64,000 nt of DNA from Planctomycetota bacterium (GCA_018968885.1 JAGWZK010000011.1:43577-107576); one strand, 5' to 3'. Positions 26,756-35,757 are shown, counted from the stretch's first letter. Notes: generated by a model not told the origin, from the sequence alone. Made by a program: numbers and translations.

Positions 26756-27579
26756 GCCCTGCTCCGCAGATGAACATGGTGAAGTTGGCCACTGAGGCGA
26801 TGGCGACGCGGTTTGAGGTAGCGATCTGGGATGATCGCGACGAGGCACAGGTGCGTGCGATTGCCGAAGCCGCGATCGCGGAGATCGAGCGGTGGCACGC
26901 GCGACTGAACCTGTTTGATCAGGCGTCGCTGTGCGGGCATGTCGCGCGGATGCAGCCGGGAGTGACGCTGCGATTGGATGCGGACGAGGCGCGACTCGTC
27001 AGAGCATGTCTTGATCTATATGAAGTGAGCGATGGTGCGTATGACATTGTGGTATCGGGCTCACGAAAGCGCGGCATGAGTAATGGTGGCACGAGTGATG
27101 ATCTGAAACTGCTGAGTGATGGCACATTGACCGTAAACCGAACTGGATTGCTGCTGGATTTCGGCAGTGTGGCCAAGGGGTTCGCTCTCGATATGGTGCG
27201 CACCGTGCTGATGGATGAAGATGTGACGTGCGCGTTTGTGCATGGGGGGACGAGTAGTGTGATGACGATGGGTGTGCCGCGAGATCAGAAGTGCTGGAAG
27301 GTGCGAGTGGGTGATCGTGTCGCGCAACTCGATGGAACCACTGCTTCGTGCCTGAGCGTTTCGAAGCCGATGCAAGGAGAGGTGAGGCACATTGCGGATG
27401 CGCGAGGTGCGGCGACTGATGGTGAAACCAAGATCATCGCCGCGGTCGCGCATGCAAGCGGATTGGATGCCGAAGGATGGTCGACGTTGCTCTTGATCGA
27501 TGCACCGCGACGCGATGAATATGAGGCGATGGTTGGTGCGCTTGGCGGGAAGGTGATCTATGCACACGCCAAGGCGTGA
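26752..27579 (+). CDS. apbE: FAD:protein FMN transferase (ApbE family)
   Basis: Attaches FMN covalently to Thr/Ser of redox proteins, using FAD and Mg. 275 residues, somewhat short. Recognisable parts are AMATRFEVAIWDD near the N-terminus, LLDFGSVAKGFALD (FAD-site), a VHGGTSSVMTMG loop, and DAEGWSTLLLI, which corresponds to the metal-binding DAxxT motif. No signal peptide or lipobox is seen, unlike many ApbE proteins, so it may act in the cytoplasm or on an inner-face target. Coupled to ltaE by a 4-base overlap. No flavinylation target (such as RnfG or NqrC) is visible in the window. Confidence 0.82.
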   Translation: MSPAPQMNMVKLATEAMATRFEVAIWDDRDEAQVRAIAEAAIAEIERWHARLNLFDQASLCGHVARMQPGVTLRLDADEARLVRACLDLYEVSDGAYDIVVSGSRKRGMSNGGTSDDLKLLSDGTLTVNRTGLLLDFGSVAKGFALDMVRTVLMDEDVTCAFVHGGTSSVMTMGVPRDQKCWKVRVGDRVAQLDGTTASCLSVSKPMQGEVRHIADARGAATDGETKIIAAVAHASGLDAEGWSTLLLIDAPRRDEYEAMVGALGGKVIYAHAKA

Positions 27580-27603
27580 TTGCACGGGATCACTTCTCTG
27601 AAA

Positions 27604-27993
27604 TCACTTCTTGGCAGATTTCGTTGCGGATTTCGAAGCGGGCTTGGATTCAGATTGTGCGGGTTTGGATTCGGATTTGGTCGCTGCGGGCGTTGGCTCA
27701 GACTTGGCTGGTTTGGACTCTGCCGCGGCTGCGGGCTTGGAATCACTCGTCGAAGACACTGCAGGCTTGGAGGATTCCTTCGCGGCAGTCTCACCCTTCT
27801 TGTATGACTCGGTGCGGTAGTCGGTCTGGTAGAAGCCGGCTCCCTTGAAGATCAGGGCAGCGCCGGTGCCGATGAGACGTTCGAGGGCGAGCTTGCCGCA
27901 GGATGGGCACTTTTTCTCGTGCTTTGCAGTCATGGACTGAAAGAGCTCGAAGGTGTGATCACAGGCGTTGCACTTGTAGTCGTACGTGGGCAT
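27604..27993 (-). CDS. FmdB-like zinc-ribbon protein with Lys/Ser/Pro tail
   Basis: The N-terminus (MPTYDYKCNACDHTFELF ... KKCPSCG) is the FmdB/Zn-ribbon fold, with CxxC pairs near residues 8-11 and 29-32. After about residue 62 the chain becomes a long low-complexity tail of KPA/ESKP/TKSE repeats, surely disordered. 129 residues. ATG 27993 fits the family start. It ends the proteostasis cluster, 14 bases after grpE. Role unknown; FmdB proteins are called regulators only by old genetic inference. Confidence 0.85.
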   Translation of the reverse strand: MPTYDYKCNACDHTFELFQSMTAKHEKKCPSCGKLALERLIGTGAALIFKGAGFYQTDYRTESYKKGETAAKESSKPAVSSTSDSKPAAAAESKPAKSEPTPAATKSESKPAQSESKPASKSATKSAKK

Positions 27994-28007
27994 GTCTTGT
28001 TTCCCGG

Positions 28008-28565
28008 TTACGGTGCGACAGAGACCTTGGCTGGGCGCAGCACCTGATCGTTGAAGGTGTACCCGGCCTGGAAACACGCGACAACGTGGCCGGAATCGAC
28101 TCCATCCGCTGGTTGCTGCATCACTGCGGCGTGCTTGCCGGGCTCAAACAAGTCGTTCTTCTGTGGCACGATGGTCGACACGCCTTGAGTGGCGAGGGCT
28201 TTCATCAATTCATCGCGGATGATCTTGACACCCTGGGCGATCTGCTCGGCCGAGACTTTGCTGGTGTCCTGGGCCAATGCCAGATCGAAGTGGTCGATTA
28301 CTGGAACGACTGCGGCGACCACCGACTTGGCCCCTTCACGCTTGGCCACGACCTCATTCTGCAGTGAGCGGCGCTGATAGTTCTGATAGTCGGCCAGCAT
28401 GCGCAGGTATTTGTCGTTGGCATCCTGCAGGGCGTTATTGAGAGAAGCAAGATCGAGAGAGAGCTGGTCGCCCTCGTTCATCGAAGCATCACCCATCTGC
28501 GCAGCGCCATCGCCACCTGCTGCGTTGGGTGTGACCTGTTCCTGATTACGTTCTGCATCGGACAT
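28008..28565 (-). CDS. grpE: Nucleotide exchange factor GrpE
   Basis: Releases ADP from DnaK. 185 residues with a polar acidic N-terminus, a long helical region (about 45-105, LNNALQDANDKYLRMLADYQ, QNYQRRSLQNEV) and the C-terminal beta-wing (DLFEPGKHAAVMQQPADGV ... GYTFNDQVLRPAKVSV). ATG 28565 is preferred; the frame extends upstream to 28622 without family sequence. Downstream of dnaJ in the same direction. dnaK itself is not in the window. Confidence 0.95.
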   Translation of the reverse strand: MSDAERNQEQVTPNAAGGDGAAQMGDASMNEGDQLSLDLASLNNALQDANDKYLRMLADYQNYQRRSLQNEVVAKREGAKSVVAAVVPVIDHFDLALAQDTSKVSAEQIAQGVKIIRDELMKALATQGVSTIVPQKNDLFEPGKHAAVMQQPADGVDSGHVVACFQAGYTFNDQVLRPAKVSVAP

Positions 28566-28656
28566 GTTCGTCTTCCTGTCAGACGTTGAATGTGCGTCTT
28601 TTTCCTTGCGATTCCACCACATTAATACTCACCAATCCCGAATCATTCGATTGCCA

Positions 28657-29814
28657 TCATTCACCAAGCCACCCCTTGACCTTTTTGAAGAAGCTCGCGG
28701 ACTCTGGAAGAAGTTTCTCATCCTCGGTCTTGGCGAACTCTCGCAAGAGTTCTTCCTGTTTGGAAGTGAGTTTCTTGGGCACTTCGATCTTGGTGATCAC
28801 GGCCATATCACCCTTGCGGCCGGAGCGCAGATTGGGGAGACCAGCACCAGCCATGCGGAAAAGGTGGCCATGCTGCGTGCCACGGGGCACGGTGAGCTTC
28901 TTGCGGCCTTCGAGGGTGGGAATATCAATCTCTGCACCAAGCGTGGCCTGGGTAAAGCTGACCGGCACCTCGACGACGAGATGATCACCCTCGCGTTGGA
29001 AGACCTCATGCTTCTTCACGCGCACGCCGACGTGCAGATCGCCACGAAGCCCGTCACCCTTGGGAGACATTTCCGGCGGTGGCGGCTCACCCTCACCTTG
29101 CACGCGAATGGCCTGACCATCCTGAATGCCGGCAGGGATCTTGACACTGAGTTTGCGTTTCTTGGGCACACGACCGCGTCCGCGGCAGGCATCGCAGTGA
29201 TCCTTGATGATCTGGCCGGATCCTCGACAATCTGGACAAGCAACGACCATGCGGAACATGCCGCCAAGGCCGGATTGCTGCACGCGACCTTGTCCGCCGC
29301 AGGTGGAGCACTTGATGGGCTTGGAGCCGGGCTTGGCGCCGGAGCCGGTGCACTTTTCACAGACATCGAGGCGATCAAACTCGACATCGCGATCGCAACC
29401 GGTGAGCACCTCTTCGAGTGAGATGTGAACATCGGTCTCGAGGTCGTAGCCACGCGCGACCTGCTGGCGACCTCTGCCACCGCGACCACCGGGCATGCCT
29501 CCGAAGCCCTCGAAGAGATCCGAGAACATCGAAAAGATGTCATCGGGGTTCATGCGCGAGAAGTCGTGGGCCGCCGCGCCGCCGCCGCGGACGCCCTCGT
29601 GACCGAACTGGTCGTAGCGCTGCTTCTTGGTGGGATCGGAGAGAACTTCGTAGGCCTCAGCGGCCTCTTTGAACTTGGCCTCTGCCTCAGCATCGCCGGG
29701 ATTGCGATCGGGGTGGTATTTCATCGCCAGGCGGCGATACGAGCGCTTGATCTCTTCCGAGTCGGCAGACTTGGCAACGCCGAGGATTTCGTAATAGTCG
29801 CGGGTGGTGGGCAT
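28657..29814 (-). CDS. dnaJ: Chaperone protein DnaJ
   Basis: Co-chaperone that delivers substrates to DnaK and stimulates its ATPase. 385 residues, full length. J domain with the HPD motif in MKYHPDRNPGD (about 30-40), Gly/Phe-rich region, four zinc motifs (CEKCTGSG, CSTCGGQG, CPDCRGSG, CDACRGRG) and the C-terminal substrate-binding domains ending in a charged tail. Lies 14 bases after the unknown gene that follows groEL1, and before grpE. Confidence 0.97.
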   Translation of the reverse strand: MPTTRDYYEILGVAKSADSEEIKRSYRRLAMKYHPDRNPGDAEAEAKFKEAAEAYEVLSDPTKKQRYDQFGHEGVRGGGAAAHDFSRMNPDDIFSMFSDLFEGFGGMPGGRGGRGRQQVARGYDLETDVHISLEEVLTGCDRDVEFDRLDVCEKCTGSGAKPGSKPIKCSTCGGQGRVQQSGLGGMFRMVVACPDCRGSGQIIKDHCDACRGRGRVPKKRKLSVKIPAGIQDGQAIRVQGEGEPPPPEMSPKGDGLRGDLHVGVRVKKHEVFQREGDHLVVEVPVSFTQATLGAEIDIPTLEGRKKLTVPRGTQHGHLFRMAGAGLPNLRSGRKGDMAVITKIEVPKKLTSKQEELLREFAKTEDEKLLPESASFFKKVKGWLGE

Positions 29815-29828
29815 TCTTTTCTACTTCA

Positions 29829-30239
29829 TCACGCTTTGAGAAGATCGCCGTCGATAGGAAACAGGTCTTCGTGGAGTCCGGTTGGAATGACGCCAACACC
29901 GCTGGCGTGAATCTCGAAGAGAACCCCGCCTTCGGCAAAATCGCCTTCTCCGTCGAGAGCTGAAAATAGATCAAAGACCGGAGTGGCGGCCAAGTCGTGC
30001 GAGAGCTTTTGAAATGCGGACATAAACTCCGCATCTTTATCCAAACCACACTTGGCAAACTTGGCGGCGACAGTTGCCAAATGTTTTGGCGCGGGAACGG
30101 CCATTGGTTTACCCGTGAATGGATTGGCAACCTCTTTAACTTTGCCAGTGGTCACAACTTGCAATGTTTCGCTGACGCATCGCCGCACTTTCTCACGTGC
30201 TGTCTGAACGAGAATTTTCTGCGCGTGTTCGGGATTCAT
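29829..30239 (-). CDS. Unknown low-GC gene inside the chaperone cluster
   Basis: Not recognised. From ATG 30239 (GGGG about 7 bases upstream) the product has 136 residues (MNPEHAQKILVQTAREKVRR...). An in-frame ATG at 30347 would give 172 residues and overlap groEL1 by 35 bases, but its Shine-Dalgarno sequence is too close. No signal or membrane segment. The C-terminal half (VFDLFSALDGEGDF, GVLFEIHASGVGVIPTGLH) reads like a compact alpha/beta domain, of the size of immunity-type proteins, but I cannot name it. GC is about 50% in four lines counted versus about 63% in groEL1, so it looks inserted. Confidence 0.65.
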   Translation of the reverse strand: MNPEHAQKILVQTAREKVRRCVSETLQVVTTGKVKEVANPFTGKPMAVPAPKHLATVAAKFAKCGLDKDAEFMSAFQKLSHDLAATPVFDLFSALDGEGDFAEGGVLFEIHASGVGVIPTGLHEDLFPIDGDLLKA

Positions 30240-30312
30240 CAGCAAACCCCATTCATAAGCAATCCCGCGATCTTTCAACCACGGGATTGCGTGTGTTTCA
30301 GTTGAAATCGAA

Positions 30313-31926
30313 TCAGCTGACAGCCCCAGTTTCAGCCTTCTTCTCATCCTTGAGGTCCGTGATCAGGACATCGGTGGTGAGCATGAGACCGGAAACCGAC
30401 GCGGCGTTGATCAGCGCGGTCTTGGCGACCAGAGCGGGGTCGATTAGCCCGGCCTTGACCATGTCGACGTATTCGCCGCTCATGGCGTTGAAGCCGAAGT
30501 TGCCCTTCCCTTCCTTGACGCGCTCGACGACGAGGTCGCCATCGGTGCCCGCGTTCTCGGCGATCTGCTTGATGCAGGCCTCGACCGCGTGCTGCACGAT
30601 GTCGAAGCCGAGCTTCTCATCGCCTTTGGCCTTGCTCTTGGCCTTTTCGATCGCTTCCTGCGTGCGAAGCAGCGCGACGCCGCCACCGGGGACGTACCCC
30701 TCTTTGGCCGCGGCCTTGGTGGCGTGCAGGGCATCGTCCACGAGGTCCTTGAGGGACTTCATGGCGACTTCGGTCGCGCCGCCGACGTGGATCATGGCCA
30801 CGCCGCTGGTGAGCTTGGCAAGACGCTCCATGAGCTTTTCGCGGTCGTAATCGCTGGTGCTCTTGGCGTGCTGACTCTTGATCTGCTCTGCGCGGGCGTT
30901 AATCTCGGCCTTCTTACCAGCACCCTCGATAATCGTCGTGTTGTCCTTGGTGATCACGATCTTCTTGGCGCGGCCGAGTTCAGAGAGCTCGACCGACTCG
31001 AGCGTGCGGCCCAGATCCTCGGCGATGAAGGTGCCGCCGGTGAGGACGGCGATGTCACCCATCATGGCCTTGCGGCGATCGCCAAAGCCCGGGGCCTTGA
31101 CGGCGCAGATGCGGAGCGTGCCGCGGAGACGGTTGACGACGAGTGTCGCCAGCGCCTCATTCTCGATCTCTTCGGCGATCAGGAGCACGGGCTTGCTCGT
31201 CACCACCACCTTGTTGAGCAGAGGGAGGAGGTCGGGGAGGTTGGAGATCTTCTTCTCATAGATGAGGATGTAGCAATCCTCAAGCACGCACTCGCCGGTC
31301 TTGGGGTCGGTCATGAAATACGGAGACAGGTAACCCTTGTCGAACTGCATGCCTTCGACATAATCCAAAGTCGTTTCGGCAGTCTTGCCATCTTCGACCT
31401 CGACCACGCCCTCAGCGCCGACCTTGGCGATGGCTTCGGCAATCAATTCGCCCACCTGGGCGTTGTGATTGGCCGACACAGTCGCGATCTTCTTGTAATC
31501 GTCCTTGCCCTTGCACTTGGTGGCCATGGCGTCAATCGCTTCAGCCGCGGCATTGGCGGCGGCATTGATGCCGCGTTGGAGGTGCACAGGGTTTGCGCCG
31601 GCGGTGACGTGACGCAGACCTTCGGAGAAGATGGCCTGAGCCAGCACGGTGGCGGCAGTCGTTCCATCGCCAGCCTTGTCGGCTGTGCGCTTGGCGACTT
31701 CGTTCACCATCTTGGCGCCCATCGCCTGGAAGGGTTCAGGAAGCTGAACTTCCTTGGCGACGCTGACACCGTCTTTGGTGACGTGCGGACCGCCGTAGGA
31801 GCGCTCGATCACGACGTGGCGACCCGCGGGGCCCATGGTGCATTTGACGGCATCGGCGAGACGGTCCACGCCTCTTTTCATTTCAAGCAGTGCCGCATCA
31901 TTAAAGATCAATTGCTTCGAAGACAT
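30313..31926 (-). CDS. groEL: Chaperonin GroEL, paralogue 1 (no GGM tail)
   Basis: 60-kDa chaperonin subunit, 537 residues. ATP-site segments are present: [26 protein letters not shown] and [14 protein letters not shown]; the catalytic Asp before [18 protein letters not shown] is kept. The residue equivalent to E. coli Asp52 is Glu (VIERS), a change also common in other GroELs, and the equivalent of Lys34 is Ala. The C-terminus is [14 protein letters not shown], with no Gly-Met repeat, which elsewhere marks specialised paralogues. It lies next to groES, with GAGG about 8 bases before its ATG. Confidence 0.95.
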   Translation of the reverse strand: MSSKQLIFNDAALLEMKRGVDRLADAVKCTMGPAGRHVVIERSYGGPHVTKDGVSVAKEVQLPEPFQAMGAKMVNEVAKRTADKAGDGTTAATVLAQAIFSEGLRHVTAGANPVHLQRGINAAANAAAEAIDAMATKCKGKDDYKKIATVSANHNAQVGELIAEAIAKVGAEGVVEVEDGKTAETTLDYVEGMQFDKGYLSPYFMTDPKTGECVLEDCYILIYEKKISNLPDLLPLLNKVVVTSKPVLLIAEEIENEALATLVVNRLRGTLRICAVKAPGFGDRRKAMMGDIAVLTGGTFIAEDLGRTLESVELSELGRAKKIVITKDNTTIIEGAGKKAEINARAEQIKSQHAKSTSDYDREKLMERLAKLTSGVAMIHVGGATEVAMKSLKDLVDDALHATKAAAKEGYVPGGGVALLRTQEAIEKAKSKAKGDEKLGFDIVQHAVEACIKQIAENAGTDGDLVVERVKEGKGNFGFNAMSGEYVDMVKAGLIDPALVAKTALINAASVSGLMLTTDVLITDLKDEKKAETGAVS

Positions 31927-32003
31927 GCATCTACCTCAAGAGAGTGCGCAGGGCTGGACGCCGTGCGTCATAGACAGGAGTACAGAAAGACGTTGCTCGT
32001 CAC

Positions 32004-32291
32004 TTAGCCGATGATGCCGAGGAGTTCGCTCTCGCGCATGATCAGGTGCTTAGTGCCTTTGATCTCGACCTCGGTGCCGGCGTACTTGCCGAAGACAACG
32101 GTGTCGCCGACTTTGACGGAGAGCTCGGCACGCTTGCCATTCTCCAGGCGGCGGCCGGGGCCGGTCGCGATGATCTGGCCACGAGCGGGCTTCTCTTTGG
32201 CGGTTTCGGGCAAGTAGATGCCGCTGGCGGTCTTGGTCTCTTCGGCGGCGGGCTTGACGAGAACGCGATCTTCAAGGGGCTTGACGGACAT
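32004..32291 (-). CDS. groES: Co-chaperonin GroES
   Basis: Lid of the GroEL chamber, 95 residues, normal size. [19 protein letters not shown] opens the family; the mobile loop lies in [15 protein letters not shown], and [19 protein letters not shown] is the core sheet. GGAG lies about 9 bases before ATG 32291. Placed between the two groEL genes, it can in principle serve both. Confidence 0.97.
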   Translation of the reverse strand: MSVKPLEDRVLVKPAAEETKTASGIYLPETAKEKPARGQIIATGPGRRLENGKRAELSVKVGDTVVFGKYAGTEVEIKGTKHLIMRESELLGIIG

Positions 32292-32348
32292 GACTGAAAT
32301 CTCCGTGATTGAACTGTTGAAACTGAGTGATGTTGACTGGTGAACGAT

Positions 32349-32612
32349 TCACTTGCCGCGACGCGGCTTGTGCTTTTTCCCGTGTTTGTGATGCGACCGC
32401 ACCTTCTGTTGGCGTTCCGCACTCTTGTTGGCTTTGGCCACTGAGCGCGATTCGCGAGCATCATCGCAGGAGGACATGCTGGACGAGGTGTTGACATTGC
32501 GCATCTGCACCGGAGCGCCACTCGCCACCGACACGGCCACCATGACACCCATCGCGGCCAGACAAGTCCGGACCATCGATGCGCTCATGTAGTTTTTGTC
32601 GCGTGTGCTCAT
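32349..32612 (-). CDS. Small exported basic protein within the groE cluster
   Basis: Not recognised. 87 residues with a likely signal peptide (SASMVRTCLAAMGVMVAVSV ... ASGA), then a Ser/Cys segment (NTSSSMSSCDDARESRSV) and a strongly basic C-terminus ending HHKHGKKHKPRRGK. AGGAG sits 5 bases before ATG 32612, so translation is well supported. Gap to groEL2 is 42 bases and to groES about 57, in the same direction. The tail could bind nucleic acid, polyanion or metal; none of these is shown. Confidence 0.7.
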   Translation of the reverse strand: MSTRDKNYMSASMVRTCLAAMGVMVAVSVASGAPVQMRNVNTSSSMSSCDDARESRSVAKANKSAERQQKVRSHHKHGKKHKPRRGK

Positions 32613-32654
32613 GTGATCTCCTGTGCAAATGTTGCGAGCGATTGGAAGCGTGGG

Positions 32655-34382
32655 TTAGAAACCCATGCCACCCATTCCGCCCATGCCGCCCATGCCGCCC
32701 ATGCCACCCATCCCGCCCATGCCACCGCCGCCACCGGCAGGGGCTTTCTCTTCTTCGGGCTTGCTGGTGATGATGCAATCCGCGGCGAGCAGAATGGTCG
32801 CGACGCTGCACGAATTCTGCAGCGCCAGGCGATCCACCTTGCTGGGAGTGATCACGCCCTGCTGCAGCATATCGCCGTAGGTGTCGGTGAGGGCGTTGTA
32901 GCCGAAGTTGGCCTTGTCGCTCTCTTCGACCTTGGCGACGACCACCGTGCCACGAGCGCCCGCGTTCTCCGCGATCGTCATCGTGGGCACCGCGAGAGCG
33001 CGATACACCACATCGATTCCTGCGGCAAAGTCGTACTTGTAGCGGCCGACATCATCAGCCGACTCGCCCTTGCCAAAGACGGCCTTGTATTCCTTCATGT
33101 TGGCCAGGGCCTTGCGGGCGCGGATGAACGAAGTGCCGCCACCGGGGACGATCCCCTCGGCTACTGCGGCGCGGGTCGCGTGCAGCGCGTCTTCGATGCG
33201 GGCCTTCTTCTCCTTGAGTTCGGCCTCGCTGGCCGCGCCAACCTTGACCTGTGCCACGCCACCAGCGAGCTTGGCCAGACGCTCCTGGAGCTTTTCGCGA
33301 TCGTAATCGCTGGTGGTGGTGCTGATTTCGTTGCGGATCTGCTCGATGCGGCCTTTGATCGCCTTGCTGTCGCCAGCACCTTCGATGATCGTGGTGTTGT
33401 CGGCGTCGATCTCGATCTTCTTCGCCAGACCCAAGTGCTTGATCTCGACCTTGTCGAGCTCGATGCCCAGATCCTTCATCACGGCCGTTGCGCCGGTGAG
33501 GACGGCGATGTCTTCGAGCATGGCCTTGCGGCGGTCGCCGTAGCCCGGGGCCTTGACGGCGGCGACGTTGATCGTGCCACGCAGCTTGTTGATCACCAGA
33601 GTGGCCAGCGCCTCGCCCGTGACATCTTCAGCGATGATGAGCAAGGGTTTCTTGGCCTGCATCACCTTCTCAAGCAGGGGGACGAGCTTGGTGATGTTGT
33701 CGATCTTGTCCTCGTGGATGAGCACCAGGCACTTGTCGAACTCAACCTTCATCTCATCCGCATCGGTGACAAAGTTGGCGGAGAGATAGCCACGATCGAA
33801 CTGCATGCCCTCGACAACTGTCACTTCGGTGTCGATGTTCTTGCCTTCTTCAACGGTGATCACACCATCTTTGCCGACCTTCTCAAAAGCATCGGCCATG
33901 ATGCGGCCGACTTCGCGGTCGTTGTTGGCGCTGATAGAGGCGACATTTTCAATGTCCGCCTTGCCCTTCACATTGGTCGAGAGCTTGGCGATCGTCTCGC
34001 CAGCCACCGCCACCGCAGCGCGCATGCCGCGGACCATCTGGTTGGCCTCGACGCCGGAGGTGATGTGCTTGAGCCCCTCGCGGAAGAGTGCTTCGGCCAG
34101 CACTGTCGCCGTGGTGGTGCCGTCGCCAGCTTCATCGCTGGTCTTGCTCGCGGCTTCCTTCACCAGCTTGGCGCCCATGTTCTCGGCTTTGGAGCCGAGT
34201 TCGATCTCTTCGGCAACCGTCACGCCGTCTTTGGTCACGGTCGGGCCGCCCCAGGATTTATCAATCGCGGCATTGCGGCCTTTGGGGCCGAGGGTCGCTT
34301 TAACAGCCCGGGCGAGCTTTTCGACGCCACTGAGCAGGGCCTGACGAGCTTCGACATCAAATACGAGTTCCTTGGCGGGCAT
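32655..34382 (-). CDS. groEL: Chaperonin GroEL, paralogue 2 (GGM tail, first in cluster)
   Basis: 60-kDa chaperonin subunit, 575 residues, about 30 longer than E. coli GroEL. The ATP site is canonical: [47 protein letters not shown] and [12 protein letters not shown]. Extra length comes from an insertion near residues 430-450 ([20 protein letters not shown]) and from a long tail of GGM repeats (about 550-575), the feature of housekeeping GroELs. ATG 34382 has GGAG nine bases upstream; an ATG at 34397 is less likely. First gene of the chaperone cluster. Confidence 0.96.
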   Translation of the reverse strand: MPAKELVFDVEARQALLSGVEKLARAVKATLGPKGRNAAIDKSWGGPTVTKDGVTVAEEIELGSKAENMGAKLVKEAASKTSDEAGDGTTTATVLAEALFREGLKHITSGVEANQMVRGMRAAVAVAGETIAKLSTNVKGKADIENVASISANNDREVGRIMADAFEKVGKDGVITVEEGKNIDTEVTVVEGMQFDRGYLSANFVTDADEMKVEFDKCLVLIHEDKIDNITKLVPLLEKVMQAKKPLLIIAEDVTGEALATLVINKLRGTINVAAVKAPGYGDRRKAMLEDIAVLTGATAVMKDLGIELDKVEIKHLGLAKKIEIDADNTTIIEGAGDSKAIKGRIEQIRNEISTTTSDYDREKLQERLAKLAGGVAQVKVGAASEAELKEKKARIEDALHATRAAVAEGIVPGGGTSFIRARKALANMKEYKAVFGKGESADDVGRYKYDFAAGIDVVYRALAVPTMTIAENAGARGTVVVAKVEESDKANFGYNALTDTYGDMLQQGVITPSKVDRLALQNSCSVATILLAADCIITSKPEEEKAPAGGGGGMGGMGGMGGMGGMGGMGGMGF

Positions 34383-34407
34383 ACAGACGAGCTCCAATTT
34401 GGTTGGT

Positions 34408-34487
34408 CAAACTTGTTTGGTAGTTGACAGGGCTGCGAGGTCAGGGCGACGCCGCAGGACCATTGTCCTTGGCAATCAGGGTGCCAA
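34408..34487. promoter_or_regulatory. Candidate operators upstream of groEL2
   Basis: Two inverted repeats lie in the 300-base region before groEL2. At 34408-34419 CAAAC and GTTTG flank TT. At 34469-34487 TTGGCA and TGCCAA flank seven bases. Neither matches CIRCE (TTAGCACTC-N9-GAGTGCTAA). Either could bind a regulator of the chaperone cluster. The rest of 34383-34678 shows nothing else I can name. Confidence 0.3.
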
Positions 34488-34678
34488 TCAGTGCCGAAGT
34501 GCCCACTCACTGAAAGGTGGGCCCGACACGCTCAAAAGCGGCACTCTCTCGTGGTTTTTCAAGGGCCGCAGCCGCCACCCGCCCGGCCAAGATGGCCGGA
34601 ACTGGCCGATCCCCACTTGCATCTGCCGAACTGGCAGACCCACCATCGTGGTCGGCACCATATAGAAGTCTGTGCACT

Positions 34679-35251
34679 TCACCTTTGGTCTGACCGATCC
34701 CGCCGGTACCTGAGCAATTGACCCCGCCCCTGCCGGTCCGACTCTGCCGCCTCGCTGTCGTTTGGACTGACCCCTTCCACCACAAACCCTGCCTTCTCCA
34801 GGATCTTGCGGCTGGCGTGATGGTCGGTAAAGGTCTCGGCAAAGAGCTGTTCGATTCCTGGCTGCGCTAAGGCCCAATCTGCGATTGCCTGCGCCGCCTG
34901 ACTGGCGAACCCCCTCCCCTCCCACTTTGGCAAGGTGCTGTACCCCATCAACGCCAACGGTCCAATGGCTCCCGGCGGACAGGCACCTGCCGACCCCACC
35001 ACCACTGCTCTTGGCCCGACGATTCCCGGCTTGGCACACACATACCACCCCCACCACCCCACCTGATCCGGATGCGCGGCGAGCCGATCGGCAAAGAACT
35101 GCTGCACATCAGCGAGTGTTTCCGGCGGCCATTCTTCCCAGCCATCACACTCGAGCATTCGTCCGACTGCCAGTGGATCATGAACAGCCAGCTGCGCTGT
35201 CTGCGGTGTCGAAGCAATCAGAATGAGTGATTCGGTGTGAAGCTGCAACAT
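34679..35251 (-). CDS. GNAT-family N-acetyltransferase (RimJ-like)
   Basis: Transfers an acetyl group from acetyl-CoA, target unknown. 190 residues from ATG 35251 (MLQLHTESLILIA), which is the typical RimJ/RimL opening; ATG 35272 is an alternative. The acetyl-CoA-binding core is MGYSTLPKWEGRGFASQAAQ, followed by LFAETFTDHHASRKILEKAG, the classic GNAT asparagine/helix region with His in place of Asn. The C-terminus is Arg/Gln/Asp-rich and irregular. Divergent from nuoA. Confidence 0.85.
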   Translation of the reverse strand: MLQLHTESLILIASTPQTAQLAVHDPLAVGRMLECDGWEEWPPETLADVQQFFADRLAAHPDQVGWWGWYVCAKPGIVGPRAVVVGSAGACPPGAIGPLALMGYSTLPKWEGRGFASQAAQAIADWALAQPGIEQLFAETFTDHHASRKILEKAGFVVEGVSPNDSEAAESDRQGRGQLLRYRRDRSDQR

Positions 35252-35328
35252 GCCCAATGGTTGCGGGTGCATCGCATGTCGGGGTGGCTGTCGATTCCAA
35301 ACTTGCCCCCAAGACAAGAAGACGGTTC

Positions 35329-35757
35329 ATGTTTGGGCCTACCCTGAAGGCGATGCTGACCCCCGCGCTCACACTCGCCGAAGGAACCTCCGCGTATCTG
35401 CCCATCGCGCTGATCTTGATCATGGCGATTTCGTTCGCCGCGATCAACCTGGTGGGCACGACGCTGCTCGGGCCGAATCGCAAGGGCGAGCGCAAGGGCA
35501 TGACTTACGAGAGCGGCATGGCGCCCATCGGCACCGCCCGCAAGCGCTTCAACGTCCGCTTCTATCTGATCGCCATGACCTTCCTGCTCTTTGATGTCGA
35601 AATCATCTTTCTTTATCCCTGGGCCGTCACCTTCCCCAACCTGACCCCGCGCAGCTCCGAAGGCGTGATCTGGCTGACCCGCATCGCCTTCTTCATGCTT
35701 ACGACGATCGTGATGTATCTGTATGGCCGCCGCAAAGGCGTGTTTAAGTTTGATTGA
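35329..35757 (+). CDS. nuoA: NADH-quinone oxidoreductase subunit A
   Basis: Small membrane subunit of respiratory complex I. 142 residues with three membrane segments. The conserved loop and helix-2 signature TYESGMAPIGTARKRFNVRF, then LIAMTFLLFDVEIIFLYPWA are complete. ATG 35329 is chosen; ATG 35353 is a possible alternative. No other nuo gene is beside it: the next gene is a nuclease-helicase and the previous one a divergent acetyltransferase, so either complex I genes are scattered here or this is an extra copy. Confidence 0.92.
   Translation: MFGPTLKAMLTPALTLAEGTSAYLPIALILIMAISFAAINLVGTTLLGPNRKGERKGMTYESGMAPIGTARKRFNVRFYLIAMTFLLFDVEIIFLYPWAVTFPNLTPRSSEGVIWLTRIAFFMLTTIVMYLYGRRKGVFKFD

Noticed and set aside
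25181..26848. Minus-strand open frame of 555 residues
   Set aside because: Antisense to acyl-CoA synthetase and threonine aldolase, both well supported by motifs.
30589..32007. Plus-strand open frame of 472 residues
   Set aside because: Antisense to groEL1; same reasoning.
32613..34427. Long plus-strand open frame (604 residues) opposite groEL2
   Set aside because: Lies wholly opposite a certain groEL gene; high GC and codon bias keep the antisense frame open. Its sequence is repetitive His/Asp/Leu-rich with no family pattern.
34383..34510. CIRCE / HrcA operator
   Set aside because: No match to TTAGCACTC-N9-GAGTGCTAA on either strand before groEL2 or groES; only unrelated inverted repeats.
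34488..35057. Minus-strand open frame of 189 residues near the acetyltransferase
   Set aside because: Overlaps the GNAT gene in another frame; the GNAT reading has clear family motifs.
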